This document shows positions 17,521 through 25,325 of a stretch of DNA of 64,000 bases, one piece after another (position 1 is the first letter of the stretch; every line of letters begins with the position of its first letter). The stretch spans positions 124,001 through 188,000 of the forward strand of contig NZ_PYPS01000003.1 of the NCBI RefSeq assembly GCF_003027925.1, given 5' to 3'. The position numbers were made by a program, and so were the translations under genes. The stretch is from Micromonospora sp. RP3T (lineage in GTDB: Bacteria > Actinomycetota > Actinomycetes > Mycobacteriales > Micromonosporaceae). A model generated the notes under the pieces. It saw nothing but the letters and a program-made list of their open reading frames with translations, searched no databases and was not told the origin of the DNA.

Positions 17521-17562
17521 CGGGACCGCCCGCGCGACCCCGCCGTCGCGCGGGCGGTCCCG
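17521..17562. terminator. Bidirectional terminator hairpin
   Basis: A perfect 18-bp stem (17521-17538 with 17545-17562) and a 6-nt loop lie between two convergent operons. There is no U-tract, as is common in GC-rich actinobacteria. Confidence 0.75.
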
Positions 17563-17567
17563 GGAGC

Positions 17568-18557
17568 TCAGTAGCCGCGGTCGCGGTCGAACTCGCCGAG
17601 CAGTGGTTCGCCGGCGTGCCAGCGACGCAGGTTCGCGCAGAACTGGTCGACCACCCGTTCGGCCCGGCGCGGCGACCCGCCGGCGATGTGCGGGGTGACC
17701 ACCACGTTGGGCAGCCGCCACAGCGGGTCGTCGGCGGCGAGCGGCTCCCGGGCCACCACGTCCAGCCCGGCCCCGCCGAGCCGCCCGCCGGTGAGCGCGG
17801 CGCGCAGCGCCGACTCGTCGACCAGCTCGCCCCGGCTGACGTTCACCACTATCGCGCCGGGTTTCATCGCGGCGATCCGGGTGGCGTCCAGCAGGTGGCG
17901 GGTGGCCGGGGTGAGCGGCACGGTGAGCACCACCACGTCGGCGGAGGGCAGCACCTCGTCCAGCCGGTCCGGGGTGACCAGCAGGTCCACGTCGGGGCCG
18001 GCCGCGACGGATTCCGGCTCGACCGCGACGATCCGCGCGAACTCGAAGCCGCGGGCCCGGCGGGCCACCGCCCGGCCGGCCCCACCGAGCCCGACCACCA
18101 GCATGGTCCGGTCGGTGAACTCCCACTGGGTGGCCCGCACCGCGATCCGGTACGCGTCGGTCCAGTCGGGCGCGCGCAGCACCGTCGCCACGCCCCGGGT
18201 GAGCGCGAGCAGCAGCGCGAACGCGTGCTCGGCCAGGTGCGCGCCGACGACGCCCTTGGCCGAGACCAGGCGGACGTCGCGGCCGGCGAGGTGGGCGGCG
18301 ATCCGGTCCACGCCGGCGCCGACCGACTGCACCCAGCGCAGGTTCGGCGCGGCGTCGAGGGCCGCCGGCTGGATGTCACCGAAGAGGACTGCCGCGCCGG
18401 GGGCGTGCCGCAGCACGGTGGCGGGGTCCCGGGCGACCACCACCTTCTCGGGTGCGGCGGCGGCGCGGATCGCGTCGACCTGTGCCTCGGTCAGCGGGGC
18501 GATCAGCGCGTGCGCGGCGGCCAGGACGGTGCGGCCGGTCCCGCCCGGCCCGGTCAC
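17568..18557 (-). CDS. D-2-hydroxyacid dehydrogenase, NAD(P)-dependent
   Basis: This 329-residue oxidoreductase interconverts 2-hydroxy and 2-oxo acids. It has the Rossmann motif VVGLGGAGRAVA and the catalytic set Arg (NVSRGELVDE), Glu (VVAREPL) and His (VTPHIAGG). The GTG at 18557 overlaps the stop of the upstream PEP-mutase-family gene as GTGA; a longer open frame upstream is not conserved. It is the last gene of the ThDP decarboxylase / lyase / dehydrogenase operon and would oxidise or reduce the oxoacid made there. Confidence 0.9.
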   Translation of the reverse strand: MTGPGGTGRTVLAAAHALIAPLTEAQVDAIRAAAAPEKVVVARDPATVLRHAPGAAVLFGDIQPAALDAAPNLRWVQSVGAGVDRIAAHLAGRDVRLVSAKGVVGAHLAEHAFALLLALTRGVATVLRAPDWTDAYRIAVRATQWEFTDRTMLVVGLGGAGRAVARRARGFEFARIVAVEPESVAAGPDVDLLVTPDRLDEVLPSADVVVLTVPLTPATRHLLDATRIAAMKPGAIVVNVSRGELVDESALRAALTGGRLGGAGLDVVAREPLAADDPLWRLPNVVVTPHIAGGSPRRAERVVDQFCANLRRWHAGEPLLGEFDRDRGY

Positions 18558-19474
18558 GTGTCGCCCCGCCCGGCGTCGACGCCGCCCGGCCGGGGCGGGA
18601 CACCACCGGCGCCCAGGTAGCGGTCGCGGAGCCGGGTGACCTCGTCGTAGCCGATGAGCCGGGTGAACTCGCGCAGCGGTACGCCCCGGGCGGCGACCAC
18701 GCCGGGCTCCGGGCCCAGCAGGTCGGCGTACGCCGCGGTGAGCGCGCGGGCGGTGGCGAGCAGGCCCTGGAGACCGTAGATGACCACGGCGATGCCGAGT
18801 TCCCGGGCGATGGCGGGGGTGAGCTCGCGTTCCAGCCAACTGCCGGGGGCGACCGCGGCGGCCAGTGGTCGGCCGCAGGCGTCCCGGGTGGCCTGCCACG
18901 CCTCGAACGGGAACGTCTCGTCGTGGCGCATCGGGAAGACCACGTCCGCCCCGGCCGCCGCGTACGCCTCGGCGCGCCGCAGCACCTCGTCGACGGTGTC
19001 GGCGTTGGTCCGGGCGACCACGGCGGCCCGGTCCCGGGCGTCGACGCAGGCGCGGACCTTCGCCGCCGCCTCGGCCCGGGGCACCAGACTCACCCCGGCC
19101 TGCTCGCTCAGCGGCCCCGGCTTGGGGGAGATCTGGTCCTCCAGCATCAGCGCCGCCGCGCCGGCCCGCTCGAAGTCCCGGGCGGCGTGGTACGCGTTGA
19201 CCGCGTTGCCCCAGCCGGTGTCCAGGTCGGCGATGACCGGCAGGCCGCCGGCCCGGGCGGCGACGCCGACCGCGCGGGTCATGTCGGCACGGGTGTAGAG
19301 GTCGGCGTCGGGCAGGCCGAGCGAGGCGGCCACGGCGAAACCGGAGACGAAGAGGCAGCGGAAACCGGCCGCGGCGGCCAGCGTGGCGCTGAGCCCGTCC
19401 CAGACGCCGGCGGCGTACACGGGCGGTTCGGCGGCGAGGACGTCGGCGAAGCCGACCGGGGCGTGCACCGGCAT
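18554..19474 (-). CDS. Isocitrate lyase / PEP mutase superfamily C-C lyase
   Basis: This 306-residue enzyme has the family barrel with metal-binding DLDTGWGN and LEDQISPK, and an early VWDGLSATLA. Relatives are methylisocitrate lyase, 2,3-dimethylmalate lyase, oxaloacetate decarboxylase and PEP mutase. The flexible-loop signature of true isocitrate lyases (KKCGH) is absent, with PKPGP in its place, so a 2-oxoacid or substituted malate substrate is more likely. ATG 19474 has GGAGGTG upstream and lies 4 nt after the ThDP-enzyme stop. A good candidate reaction is cleavage of a branched C6-C7 acid, inferred from context. Confidence 0.87.
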   Translation of the reverse strand: MPVHAPVGFADVLAAEPPVYAAGVWDGLSATLAAAAGFRCLFVSGFAVAASLGLPDADLYTRADMTRAVGVAARAGGLPVIADLDTGWGNAVNAYHAARDFERAGAAALMLEDQISPKPGPLSEQAGVSLVPRAEAAAKVRACVDARDRAAVVARTNADTVDEVLRRAEAYAAAGADVVFPMRHDETFPFEAWQATRDACGRPLAAAVAPGSWLERELTPAIARELGIAVVIYGLQGLLATARALTAAYADLLGPEPGVVAARGVPLREFTRLIGYDEVTRLRDRYLGAGGVPPRPGGVDAGRGDT

Positions 19475-19478
19475 CGGA

Positions 19479-21197
19479 TCACACCTCCGGCAGGTCGACG
19501 ACCACGTCGACCAGGACGGGACGACCCTCGCGGACGCCCTTTACCGCCTCGGTGAGGGTGGACGCCAGGGCGTCGCGGTCGACCACGGTGAACGCCTCGA
19601 CGCCCTGGGCTCGGGCCATCCCGGCGTGGTCGACGTCCGGCCCGGTCAGGTCCATGCCGTGCCGGGCCCGGTCCAGGTCGCCGCCGCGCGTCTGCACCAC
19701 CCGACGTTGGTGCAGCCAGTCCGCGCCGTAGCTGCGGTTGTTGACCACCACGGTCAGCAGCGGGAGCCGGTGGTGGGCGGCGGTCCAGAGCGCCTGCGGG
19801 GTGTAGAGCAGGTCGCCGTCGGGTTGCAGGTCGACCACCACGGTGTCGTCGTCGCGGTGGTGCAGCGCGGCGCCGATCGAACCGCCGATGCCGAAGCCGA
19901 GGCCACCGGCGCCGGAGCCGCCCAGGTGGCAGTTGAAGTCGACCAGGTCCCAGGTGCGCCGGGGCCAGCCCCGGAACATGGTGAAGCCGATCTGCCAGGG
20001 GCCGTCGCGTACCGCGTCGTAGGTGGCGGCGGCGAGGACGCCCTCGGTGATCCCGCCGTGCGGCGACTCGGGCGGCGGACCCTCGGCGGCGCGCAGCGCG
20101 GCGGTGTGACCGGTCAGCCAGTCGCGTCGGGCGGCGACGGCGTCGGCGCGGCGGGCGACCCGCTCGGCGACCAGGTCGGCGAGGACGGGCAGGGCGACGG
20201 CGGTGTCGGCGACCAGGTACTCGTCGGCCCGGATCGGCGGTTCCAGGTCGAGGAAGCCGTTGTGTTTCAGGTCGTTGAGGGTGATCACGGCGAGTTTCGT
20301 GCCGGGCCGGGTGAGCATCCGGTGGCCGCGCCGGTCGTTGTCCACCTGGGACGTCGCCCAGCGGACGTCCCGGCAGTCCAGCGCCAGGACGAGGTCGGCG
20401 TCGGCGAGCCGGCCGGCCCGGTCGGCGGTGCAGTCGGCCCAGTGCCCGGTGGGGAAGTTGTGCCGGCTGCCGAGGTCCACCACGGGTACGGCGAGCGTCT
20501 CGGCGAGCCGGCGCAGCGCGTCGAAGCCGGCCCGGCTGCGGCCGACGAAGTCGGCGAGGACGACCGGGGACTCGGCGGCGACGAGCAGGTCGGCGACGGC
20601 TTCGAGGCGGTCCAGCGGGGCGGTCGGCGGGGCGAGCGGGGCCGGCCCCCAGTCGCCCAGGTCGACCGCGGGCGCGGGGGACTCCTGCATCAGCGCGTCG
20701 AGGGCCACATAGGTGGGGCCGGGCGGTTGGGCCACGGCGAGCTGGTGGGCGCGGAGCATCAGGTCGGGCAGGGCGGCCACGGACGTGGGTTCGGTGTCCC
20801 ACTTGACCACGTCCCGGACGGCCTGGCCCTGCTGGTTCGCGGTGTGCACCCAGTCGATCCACGGGCGGCGGCGGGCCTGGTCGGCCGGGCCGGAGCCGCC
20901 GAGGAGGAGCACCGGCGCGTGGTCGGCGTACGCGTTGAAGGTCGCCATCACGGCCTGCTGGAGGCCGACCAGGTTGTGCACGGCGGCGGCCATCACCTCG
21001 CCGGACGCCTTGGCGTAGCCGTGGGCGACGGCCACGGCCACGCCCTCGTGCAGCGCCGAGATCACCTCGGGGCTGCCGCTTGTGGTGAGGGAGTCGTGCA
21101 GTCCCCGGAACGAGGCGCCGGGGTTGGCTGCCACGTACCGGATGCCGAGGCGCTGGAGCAGCGCCACCATCACGTCGCTTCCGTATGTCAGATCCAT
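19479..21197 (-). CDS. Thiamine-diphosphate-dependent decarboxylase/synthase-like enzyme
   Basis: This 572-residue enzyme has the three-domain architecture of acetolactate synthase and benzoylformate decarboxylase. An N-terminal PYR domain carries the catalytic Glu (ISALHEGVAVAVAHGYAK). A central Rossmann-like domain follows, and a C-terminal PP domain has the ThDP/Mg motif beginning PDGDLLYTP and ending VVVNN. It would decarboxylate or carboligate a 2-oxoacid. The start ATG 21197 lies opposite the divergent amidohydrolase operon, with operator site 7 between them. It heads a three-gene operon with the lyase and dehydrogenase. The substrate is not recognisable. Confidence 0.88.
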   Translation of the reverse strand: MDLTYGSDVMVALLQRLGIRYVAANPGASFRGLHDSLTTSGSPEVISALHEGVAVAVAHGYAKASGEVMAAAVHNLVGLQQAVMATFNAYADHAPVLLLGGSGPADQARRRPWIDWVHTANQQGQAVRDVVKWDTEPTSVAALPDLMLRAHQLAVAQPPGPTYVALDALMQESPAPAVDLGDWGPAPLAPPTAPLDRLEAVADLLVAAESPVVLADFVGRSRAGFDALRRLAETLAVPVVDLGSRHNFPTGHWADCTADRAGRLADADLVLALDCRDVRWATSQVDNDRRGHRMLTRPGTKLAVITLNDLKHNGFLDLEPPIRADEYLVADTAVALPVLADLVAERVARRADAVAARRDWLTGHTAALRAAEGPPPESPHGGITEGVLAAATYDAVRDGPWQIGFTMFRGWPRRTWDLVDFNCHLGGSGAGGLGFGIGGSIGAALHHRDDDTVVVDLQPDGDLLYTPQALWTAAHHRLPLLTVVVNNRSYGADWLHQRRVVQTRGGDLDRARHGMDLTGPDVDHAGMARAQGVEAFTVVDRDALASTLTEAVKGVREGRPVLVDVVVDLPEV

Positions 21198-21245
21198 GTG
21201 TCACGTCCTGAGTCGGTCGGCCTGTCTCGCCCCCGTCGGCTGCGC

Positions 21246-21278
21246 TACTTTATGAAACACCGTTTCATCAACCGGAAC
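21246..21278. promoter_or_regulatory. IclR-type operator site 7 (divergent promoter region)
   Basis: GAAAC-ACC-GTTTC-N7-GGAAC (21254-21278), with flanking T/A extending the core palindrome to TGAAAC/GTTTCA. A plus-strand -10-like TACTTT (21246-21251) abuts it, and minus-strand TAAAGT (21252-21247) could serve the ThDP-enzyme operon. One operator may thus control both directions. Confidence 0.65.
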
Positions 21279-21294
21279 AAGAGGGGTGCCCATC

Positions 21295-22335
21295 ATGCAT
21301 CGACCTGGTCAGGCCGTGGATCTGCACAGTCACTGGTGGCCCCGGGAGTTCGCGTCGGCCGTCCGGGCCGGCCGGCGCTGGCACGCCTGGGACGCCGACC
21401 TCACCGCCGCCACCCCCCGGATCGTGGCCGGCGACCGGGACGCCCCCGCCCCGGTCGACCTCTACTCCACCGACCTGACCGCCCGCCGGGAACGCCGGGC
21501 CGCCGAGGGCATCGTCCGCGAGGCGGCGATGGTCCCGGTCTTCCTCTGGGGGTACGAACTCCCGGCCGCCGAGGCCGAGGCGTACTGCCGGGACGTCAAC
21601 GCGGACCTGGCCGACGCGCAGGCCGCCTCCGACGGCACCTTCACCGGTCTCGGCCTGCTGCCGCTGCAGGACCACGACGCGTCCCTGCGGGTGCTCGACC
21701 ACGCCGTCAAGGACCTCGGCCTGTACGCGTTCAGCATCGGCACCAACGTCGAGGACGCCAACCTGGACGACCCGAAGGTGGTCGCCATCCTCGACCAGGT
21801 GCTGGCCGCCGGGGCGGCGATCGTCATCCACGCCAACTGGTACACCCGGGCCGGGCGCGAGCGCACCTGCCGGCACATGTTCGACAACTCGGTGGGCGTG
21901 CCCCTGGAGGCCGGGCTGGCGTTGGCCTCGCTGATCTACTCGGGTCTGCTGGACCGGCACCCGGGCGCCCGGATCTGCTGCTCGCACGGGGGCGGCTGGC
22001 TGCCGTACGGCATCGGCCGGCTCAACCTGCGCTTCCTCCAGGGACGGGACAGCGGCCTGCTGGCCGAGGCGCCGGACCGGTACCTGCGCCGGTTCCACTA
22101 CGACTGCCTGGTGCACGACGAGCGGGCCCTGCAACTGCTTGTCGAGCGGGTCGGCGCGGACCGGGTGGTGATCGGCACCGACCACCCGTACGGCGGGGAC
22201 ATCCCCGAGGTCGGCGCGGTGCGCTGGATCGCCGACCAGCCGTTCCTGACCAGCCGGGAGAAGGACATGGTGGTCCGGGAGAACGCGGCTCTCTTCCTCG
22301 ACGGCGCGCGGCGGGCGGCCGGCGGCGCCGGCTGA
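21295..22335 (+). CDS. ACMSD-type amidohydrolase (metal-dependent decarboxylase/hydrolase)
   Basis: This 346-residue amidohydrolase-2 protein has intact metal ligands: DLHSHWWP (HxH), AIVIHANW, ICCSHGGGW and IGTDHPYG. Relatives decarboxylate 2-amino-3-carboxymuconate semialdehyde, resorcylate or vanillate derivatives. ATG 21295 is preferred over GTG 21286 because GAGGGG lies at proper distance. It resembles the amidohydrolase at 24.2-25.3 kb in length and motif spacing, so the two are probably paralogues acting on consecutive or similar intermediates. It is under operator site 7. Confidence 0.88.
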   Translation: MHRPGQAVDLHSHWWPREFASAVRAGRRWHAWDADLTAATPRIVAGDRDAPAPVDLYSTDLTARRERRAAEGIVREAAMVPVFLWGYELPAAEAEAYCRDVNADLADAQAASDGTFTGLGLLPLQDHDASLRVLDHAVKDLGLYAFSIGTNVEDANLDDPKVVAILDQVLAAGAAIVIHANWYTRAGRERTCRHMFDNSVGVPLEAGLALASLIYSGLLDRHPGARICCSHGGGWLPYGIGRLNLRFLQGRDSGLLAEAPDRYLRRFHYDCLVHDERALQLLVERVGADRVVIGTDHPYGGDIPEVGAVRWIADQPFLTSREKDMVVRENAALFLDGARRAAGGAG

Positions 22336-22387
22336 CGTCCCGTCGCGCCCGACGGCGGATTCGCTGGTCACGGCGTCCGTCCGGCCC

Positions 22388-22446
22388 TTGACACGGTTCG
22401 ACGGGCCCCCCTACGTTTTGTGGAACGCCGTTTCGCTGAGTGGAAG
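22388..22446 (+). promoter_or_regulatory. Promoter with IclR-type operator site 8
   Basis: TTGACA (22388-22393), 18 nt and TACGTT (22412-22417) are followed 4 nt later by GGAAC-GCC-GTTTC-N7-GGAAG (22422-22446). The third half-site is also the ribosome-binding site (GGAAGGA) of the next gene, so bound regulator could affect both initiation and the start of translation. Confidence 0.72.
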
Positions 22447-22453
22447 GAATCTG

Positions 22454-23260
22454 ATGGCCACACTCCGAGGGTTCGGCAATCCCCTGTCCCCGTCCGGCCG
22501 GGCCGCGCTCGTCGACGACCCCCCGCACCACATCAGCGCCGACGCCATCCAGGTGATCTACCGGGTCGACCCGGACAAGGCCCGCGCCTACCTGCCCGAC
22601 GGCCTCGACCTGCACCCGGAGGCGCTGGCCTACGCCTACGTCGCCGACATGGTCAAGGTCAGCGACAGCCACCCCGACCAGGCCTGGACCGAACCGCAGT
22701 GGTCGCAGTACCAGGAGGGCATCCTCGGCCTCTACTGCACCTACCAGGGCCAGCCCGGCCGGTTCAGCGCCTACATCTACGTCAGCGAGGACTGGTCGGT
22801 GGTCTTCGGCCACTTCATGGGCTTCGCCAAGAAGCAGGGCGTCATCCACAAGACCAAGATCCAGCCGGCCAACCCGGCGTTCGGGCCGATCGGGCCCGGC
22901 AGCCGGATGCGGGGGACCGTGGACCGGTTCGGCCGGCGGATCTTCAACGTGGACATCCAGCTCACCGAGAAGATCGACGACGACGCGGTGCCCTCGCACG
23001 GGCACCGCGTCTACACCTACCGGCACATTCCCTCGCCCAGCCCGCAGGTCCCCGACCAGCGGCAGCTCTTCGCGCTCGACCTGGACCGGGCCACCACCAT
23101 CGACGCCTGGAAGGGCACCGGCGGCGTGGAGATCTTCACCGACGTGATCAACGAGGACCTCGACGGGTTCCAGCCCCTGGAGATCGTCGAGGCGTACAGC
23201 TTCCAGCGCGGCTGGACCACCAAGGCCGGCGCCACCCTGCTGCGAGAGGACCACTCATGA
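22454..23260 (+). CDS. Acetoacetate decarboxylase family protein
   Basis: This 268-residue protein matches the ADC-like fold, with the segment GHFMGFAKKQG holding the expected Schiff-base lysine pair. It also has the early VIYRVDPDKARAYLPDGL and an internal WSVVFG stretch. Members decarboxylate beta-oxoacids or catalyse aldol-type reactions through a lysine imine. ATG 22454 has GGAAGGA upstream. It is first in a four-gene operon (with the NicX-like protein, an amidohydrolase and a flavoprotein), each joined by ATGA overlap. It is distant from classical ADC, so another imine chemistry is possible. Confidence 0.83.
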   Translation: MATLRGFGNPLSPSGRAALVDDPPHHISADAIQVIYRVDPDKARAYLPDGLDLHPEALAYAYVADMVKVSDSHPDQAWTEPQWSQYQEGILGLYCTYQGQPGRFSAYIYVSEDWSVVFGHFMGFAKKQGVIHKTKIQPANPAFGPIGPGSRMRGTVDRFGRRIFNVDIQLTEKIDDDAVPSHGHRVYTYRHIPSPSPQVPDQRQLFALDLDRATTIDAWKGTGGVEIFTDVINEDLDGFQPLEIVEAYSFQRGWTTKAGATLLREDHS

Positions 23261-24231
23261 CCGACTGGGCCGCGATCCAGGTCGCCAAGGCCGCCGACAA
23301 CATCGTCAACACCTCCCTGGCCGTCCGGCCCGGGGAACTGGTCGCCGTCGCCGCCGACCACAACTCCGACCACGCGGTCGTCGACGCGCTCCTCGCGGCG
23401 GTCGCCGCCGCCGGCGCCGAGGGCACCCTGCTGGTCCAGCCCGCCCGCGCCCGGGCCGGCGAACCGGCGAACCGGATCGTCGCCGCCGCGCTGGCCGGCG
23501 CGGACGTGATCATCTCGCCGACCTCGACCGCGCTGAGCTTCACCCCCGAACTCAAGCAGGCGCTCAACCGGGGCGCCCGGGCGATCGTGATGACCGGGGT
23601 GACCCGGGCCGAGCTGACCGGCGGCGCGGGCATCGCCGACTACGAGGAGGTCCACCGGATCACCAAACCGCTGGCCGACGCGATCACCGCCGGCTCCCGG
23701 ATCCGGGTCACCTCACAGCAGGGCTCCGACCTCACCGCCAGCCTGGAGGGGGTCACCTGCGGAGTGGGCGCGTCCTTCGCCCGCGAGCCGGGCCAGATCT
23801 CCAGCTACCCCAGCGGCGAGGCGTGGAGCGCCCCGGCCACCGGCACCGGGCAGGGCGTCCTGGTCGCCGACGGTTCCGCGCACCAGCTCGGCAAGCTGCG
23901 CGAACCGATCCGGGTCCACTTCGACCAGGGGCGCGCGGTCCGGATCGAGGGCGGTGACCAGGCCGGCGAACTGCGCCGCATGATCGACGGGGTGGAGAAC
24001 GGCGACAACCTCGGCGAGATCTCCATCGGCACCAACCCGGCGGCCCGCTTCCTCGGCAACATCACCGAGGACAAGAAGCAGGTCGGCACCGTCCACTTCG
24101 CCCTGGGCAACAGCGTGGTCGGCGGGACGGTCAAGGCCCCGATCCACGTCGACCTGCTGCTGCTCACCCCGACCGTGGAGGTGGACGGGGAGATCCTGGT
24201 CCAGGACGGGAAGATCGTGAAGGTGGCATGA
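23257..24231 (+). CDS. M29-fold metalloprotein, NicX / aminopeptidase T-like
   Basis: This 324-residue protein shows the fold shared by M29 aminopeptidases and 2,5-dihydroxypyridine 5,6-dioxygenase (NicX). It has PGELVAVAAD near the N-terminus, an internal RIRVTSQQGSDLTASLEG repeat-like strand, and a C-terminal metal region VHFALGNSVVGG followed by PIHVDLLL (HxD). NicX cleaves a hydroxylated pyridine ring with iron; M29 enzymes cleave peptides with metal. The all-catabolic neighbourhood favours a ring-opening dioxygenase, but spacing of the putative ligands does not allow a firm choice. The start overlaps the decarboxylase stop as ATGA. Confidence 0.6.
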   Translation: MTDWAAIQVAKAADNIVNTSLAVRPGELVAVAADHNSDHAVVDALLAAVAAAGAEGTLLVQPARARAGEPANRIVAAALAGADVIISPTSTALSFTPELKQALNRGARAIVMTGVTRAELTGGAGIADYEEVHRITKPLADAITAGSRIRVTSQQGSDLTASLEGVTCGVGASFAREPGQISSYPSGEAWSAPATGTGQGVLVADGSAHQLGKLREPIRVHFDQGRAVRIEGGDQAGELRRMIDGVENGDNLGEISIGTNPAARFLGNITEDKKQVGTVHFALGNSVVGGTVKAPIHVDLLLLTPTVEVDGEILVQDGKIVKVA

Positions 24232-25325
24232 CCGCCGCATCCGCTCCGGCCCCCGGAGACGCCGTCTCCGGGGTGCCGGCCATCGACACGCACACCCACT
24301 TCTGGCCCCGGGGGCTGCTCGCCGCCGGGCGGGAAGGACGGGACTGGTACGGCTGGCGGCCGGTCACCGAGGCCGACGGCCGGCGGGCGTTCGCGCTGGG
24401 GCGTACCGTGCTGGCCTTCGCCCCGCCCGAGGCGGACCTGGCCGACCCGACGGCCCGGCTCGCCGCCCGCGCCGCGCAGCAGGGGATCGGCTTCGAGGCC
24501 GTCCAGGTGGCCGGCTTCCTGTTCAACTACCACCTGGACGCGGCCCGGGGCGCGGCCTTCTGCCGGGAACTCAACACCGAACTGGCCGAACTGGAGGCCG
24601 CCGCCCCGGGCACCTACCGGGGGCTGGCGCAACTGCCGCTTCAGGACCGGGACGCCGCGCTGGCCGTGCTCGACCACGCCGTGACGGAGCTGGGGCTGCG
24701 ACACTTCGTGCTCACCCCGGCGGTCAACGGGCGCAACCTCGACGACCCGCAGATCCTGCCGGTGCTGGAGGCGATGGCCGAGGCCGGGGTGACCGCCAAC
24801 GTGCACCCGGCGTTCTTCGACAAGCTCGGCGCCGGCGACCGGCTCGGCCGGTACTACTTCGAGAGCTCGTTCGCCGCGCCGGTCGAGGCGAGCATCGGGC
24901 TGATGACGGTGATCCACTCCGGGCTGCTGGACCGGCACCCGGACTTCCGGATGTGCTTCACCCACGGCGGCGGCATCGCGATCCACTCGCTGGGCCGGTT
25001 CGACCACCGCTGGCACATGATCTCCCCGGCGCAGCGCACCATGGCCCGCCCGCCCAGCGAGTACCTCGCCGCCGGCAACCTCTTCTACGACGTGCTGGTG
25101 CACGACGAGCGCGCGCTGGAACTGGTGATCGAGCGCGTCGGGGTGGACCAGCTCACCATCGGCACCGACCATCCGTTCGCCTGGGACCACCCCGGCGGCG
25201 CGGCGAACTGGATCCGTACCGCCGGGTTCCTGGACGCCACGGCCCGGGAGAAGATCCTCTGGCGCAACGCGGCCCGCTTCTACGGCCTCGACCTCGACGA
25301 CCCGCCCGGGACGGCCGGCTCATGA
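24228..25325 (+). CDS. ACMSD-type amidohydrolase (second intact copy)
   Basis: This 365-residue amidohydrolase-2 protein has DTHTHFWP (HxH), TANVHPAFF, MCFTHGGG and IGTDHPFAWD, so all usual metal ligands are present. Its N-terminal GRDWYGWRP and central PLQDRDAALAVLDHAV blocks parallel those of the protein encoded at 21.3-22.3 kb, indicating a local duplication that then diverged. Likely reaction: non-oxidative decarboxylation or hydrolysis of a ring-cleavage product. It overlaps both neighbours by ATGA and belongs to the operon under operator site 8. Confidence 0.88.
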   Translation: MTAASAPAPGDAVSGVPAIDTHTHFWPRGLLAAGREGRDWYGWRPVTEADGRRAFALGRTVLAFAPPEADLADPTARLAARAAQQGIGFEAVQVAGFLFNYHLDAARGAAFCRELNTELAELEAAAPGTYRGLAQLPLQDRDAALAVLDHAVTELGLRHFVLTPAVNGRNLDDPQILPVLEAMAEAGVTANVHPAFFDKLGAGDRLGRYYFESSFAAPVEASIGLMTVIHSGLLDRHPDFRMCFTHGGGIAIHSLGRFDHRWHMISPAQRTMARPPSEYLAAGNLFYDVLVHDERALELVIERVGVDQLTIGTDHPFAWDHPGGAANWIRTAGFLDATAREKILWRNAARFYGLDLDDPPGTAGS

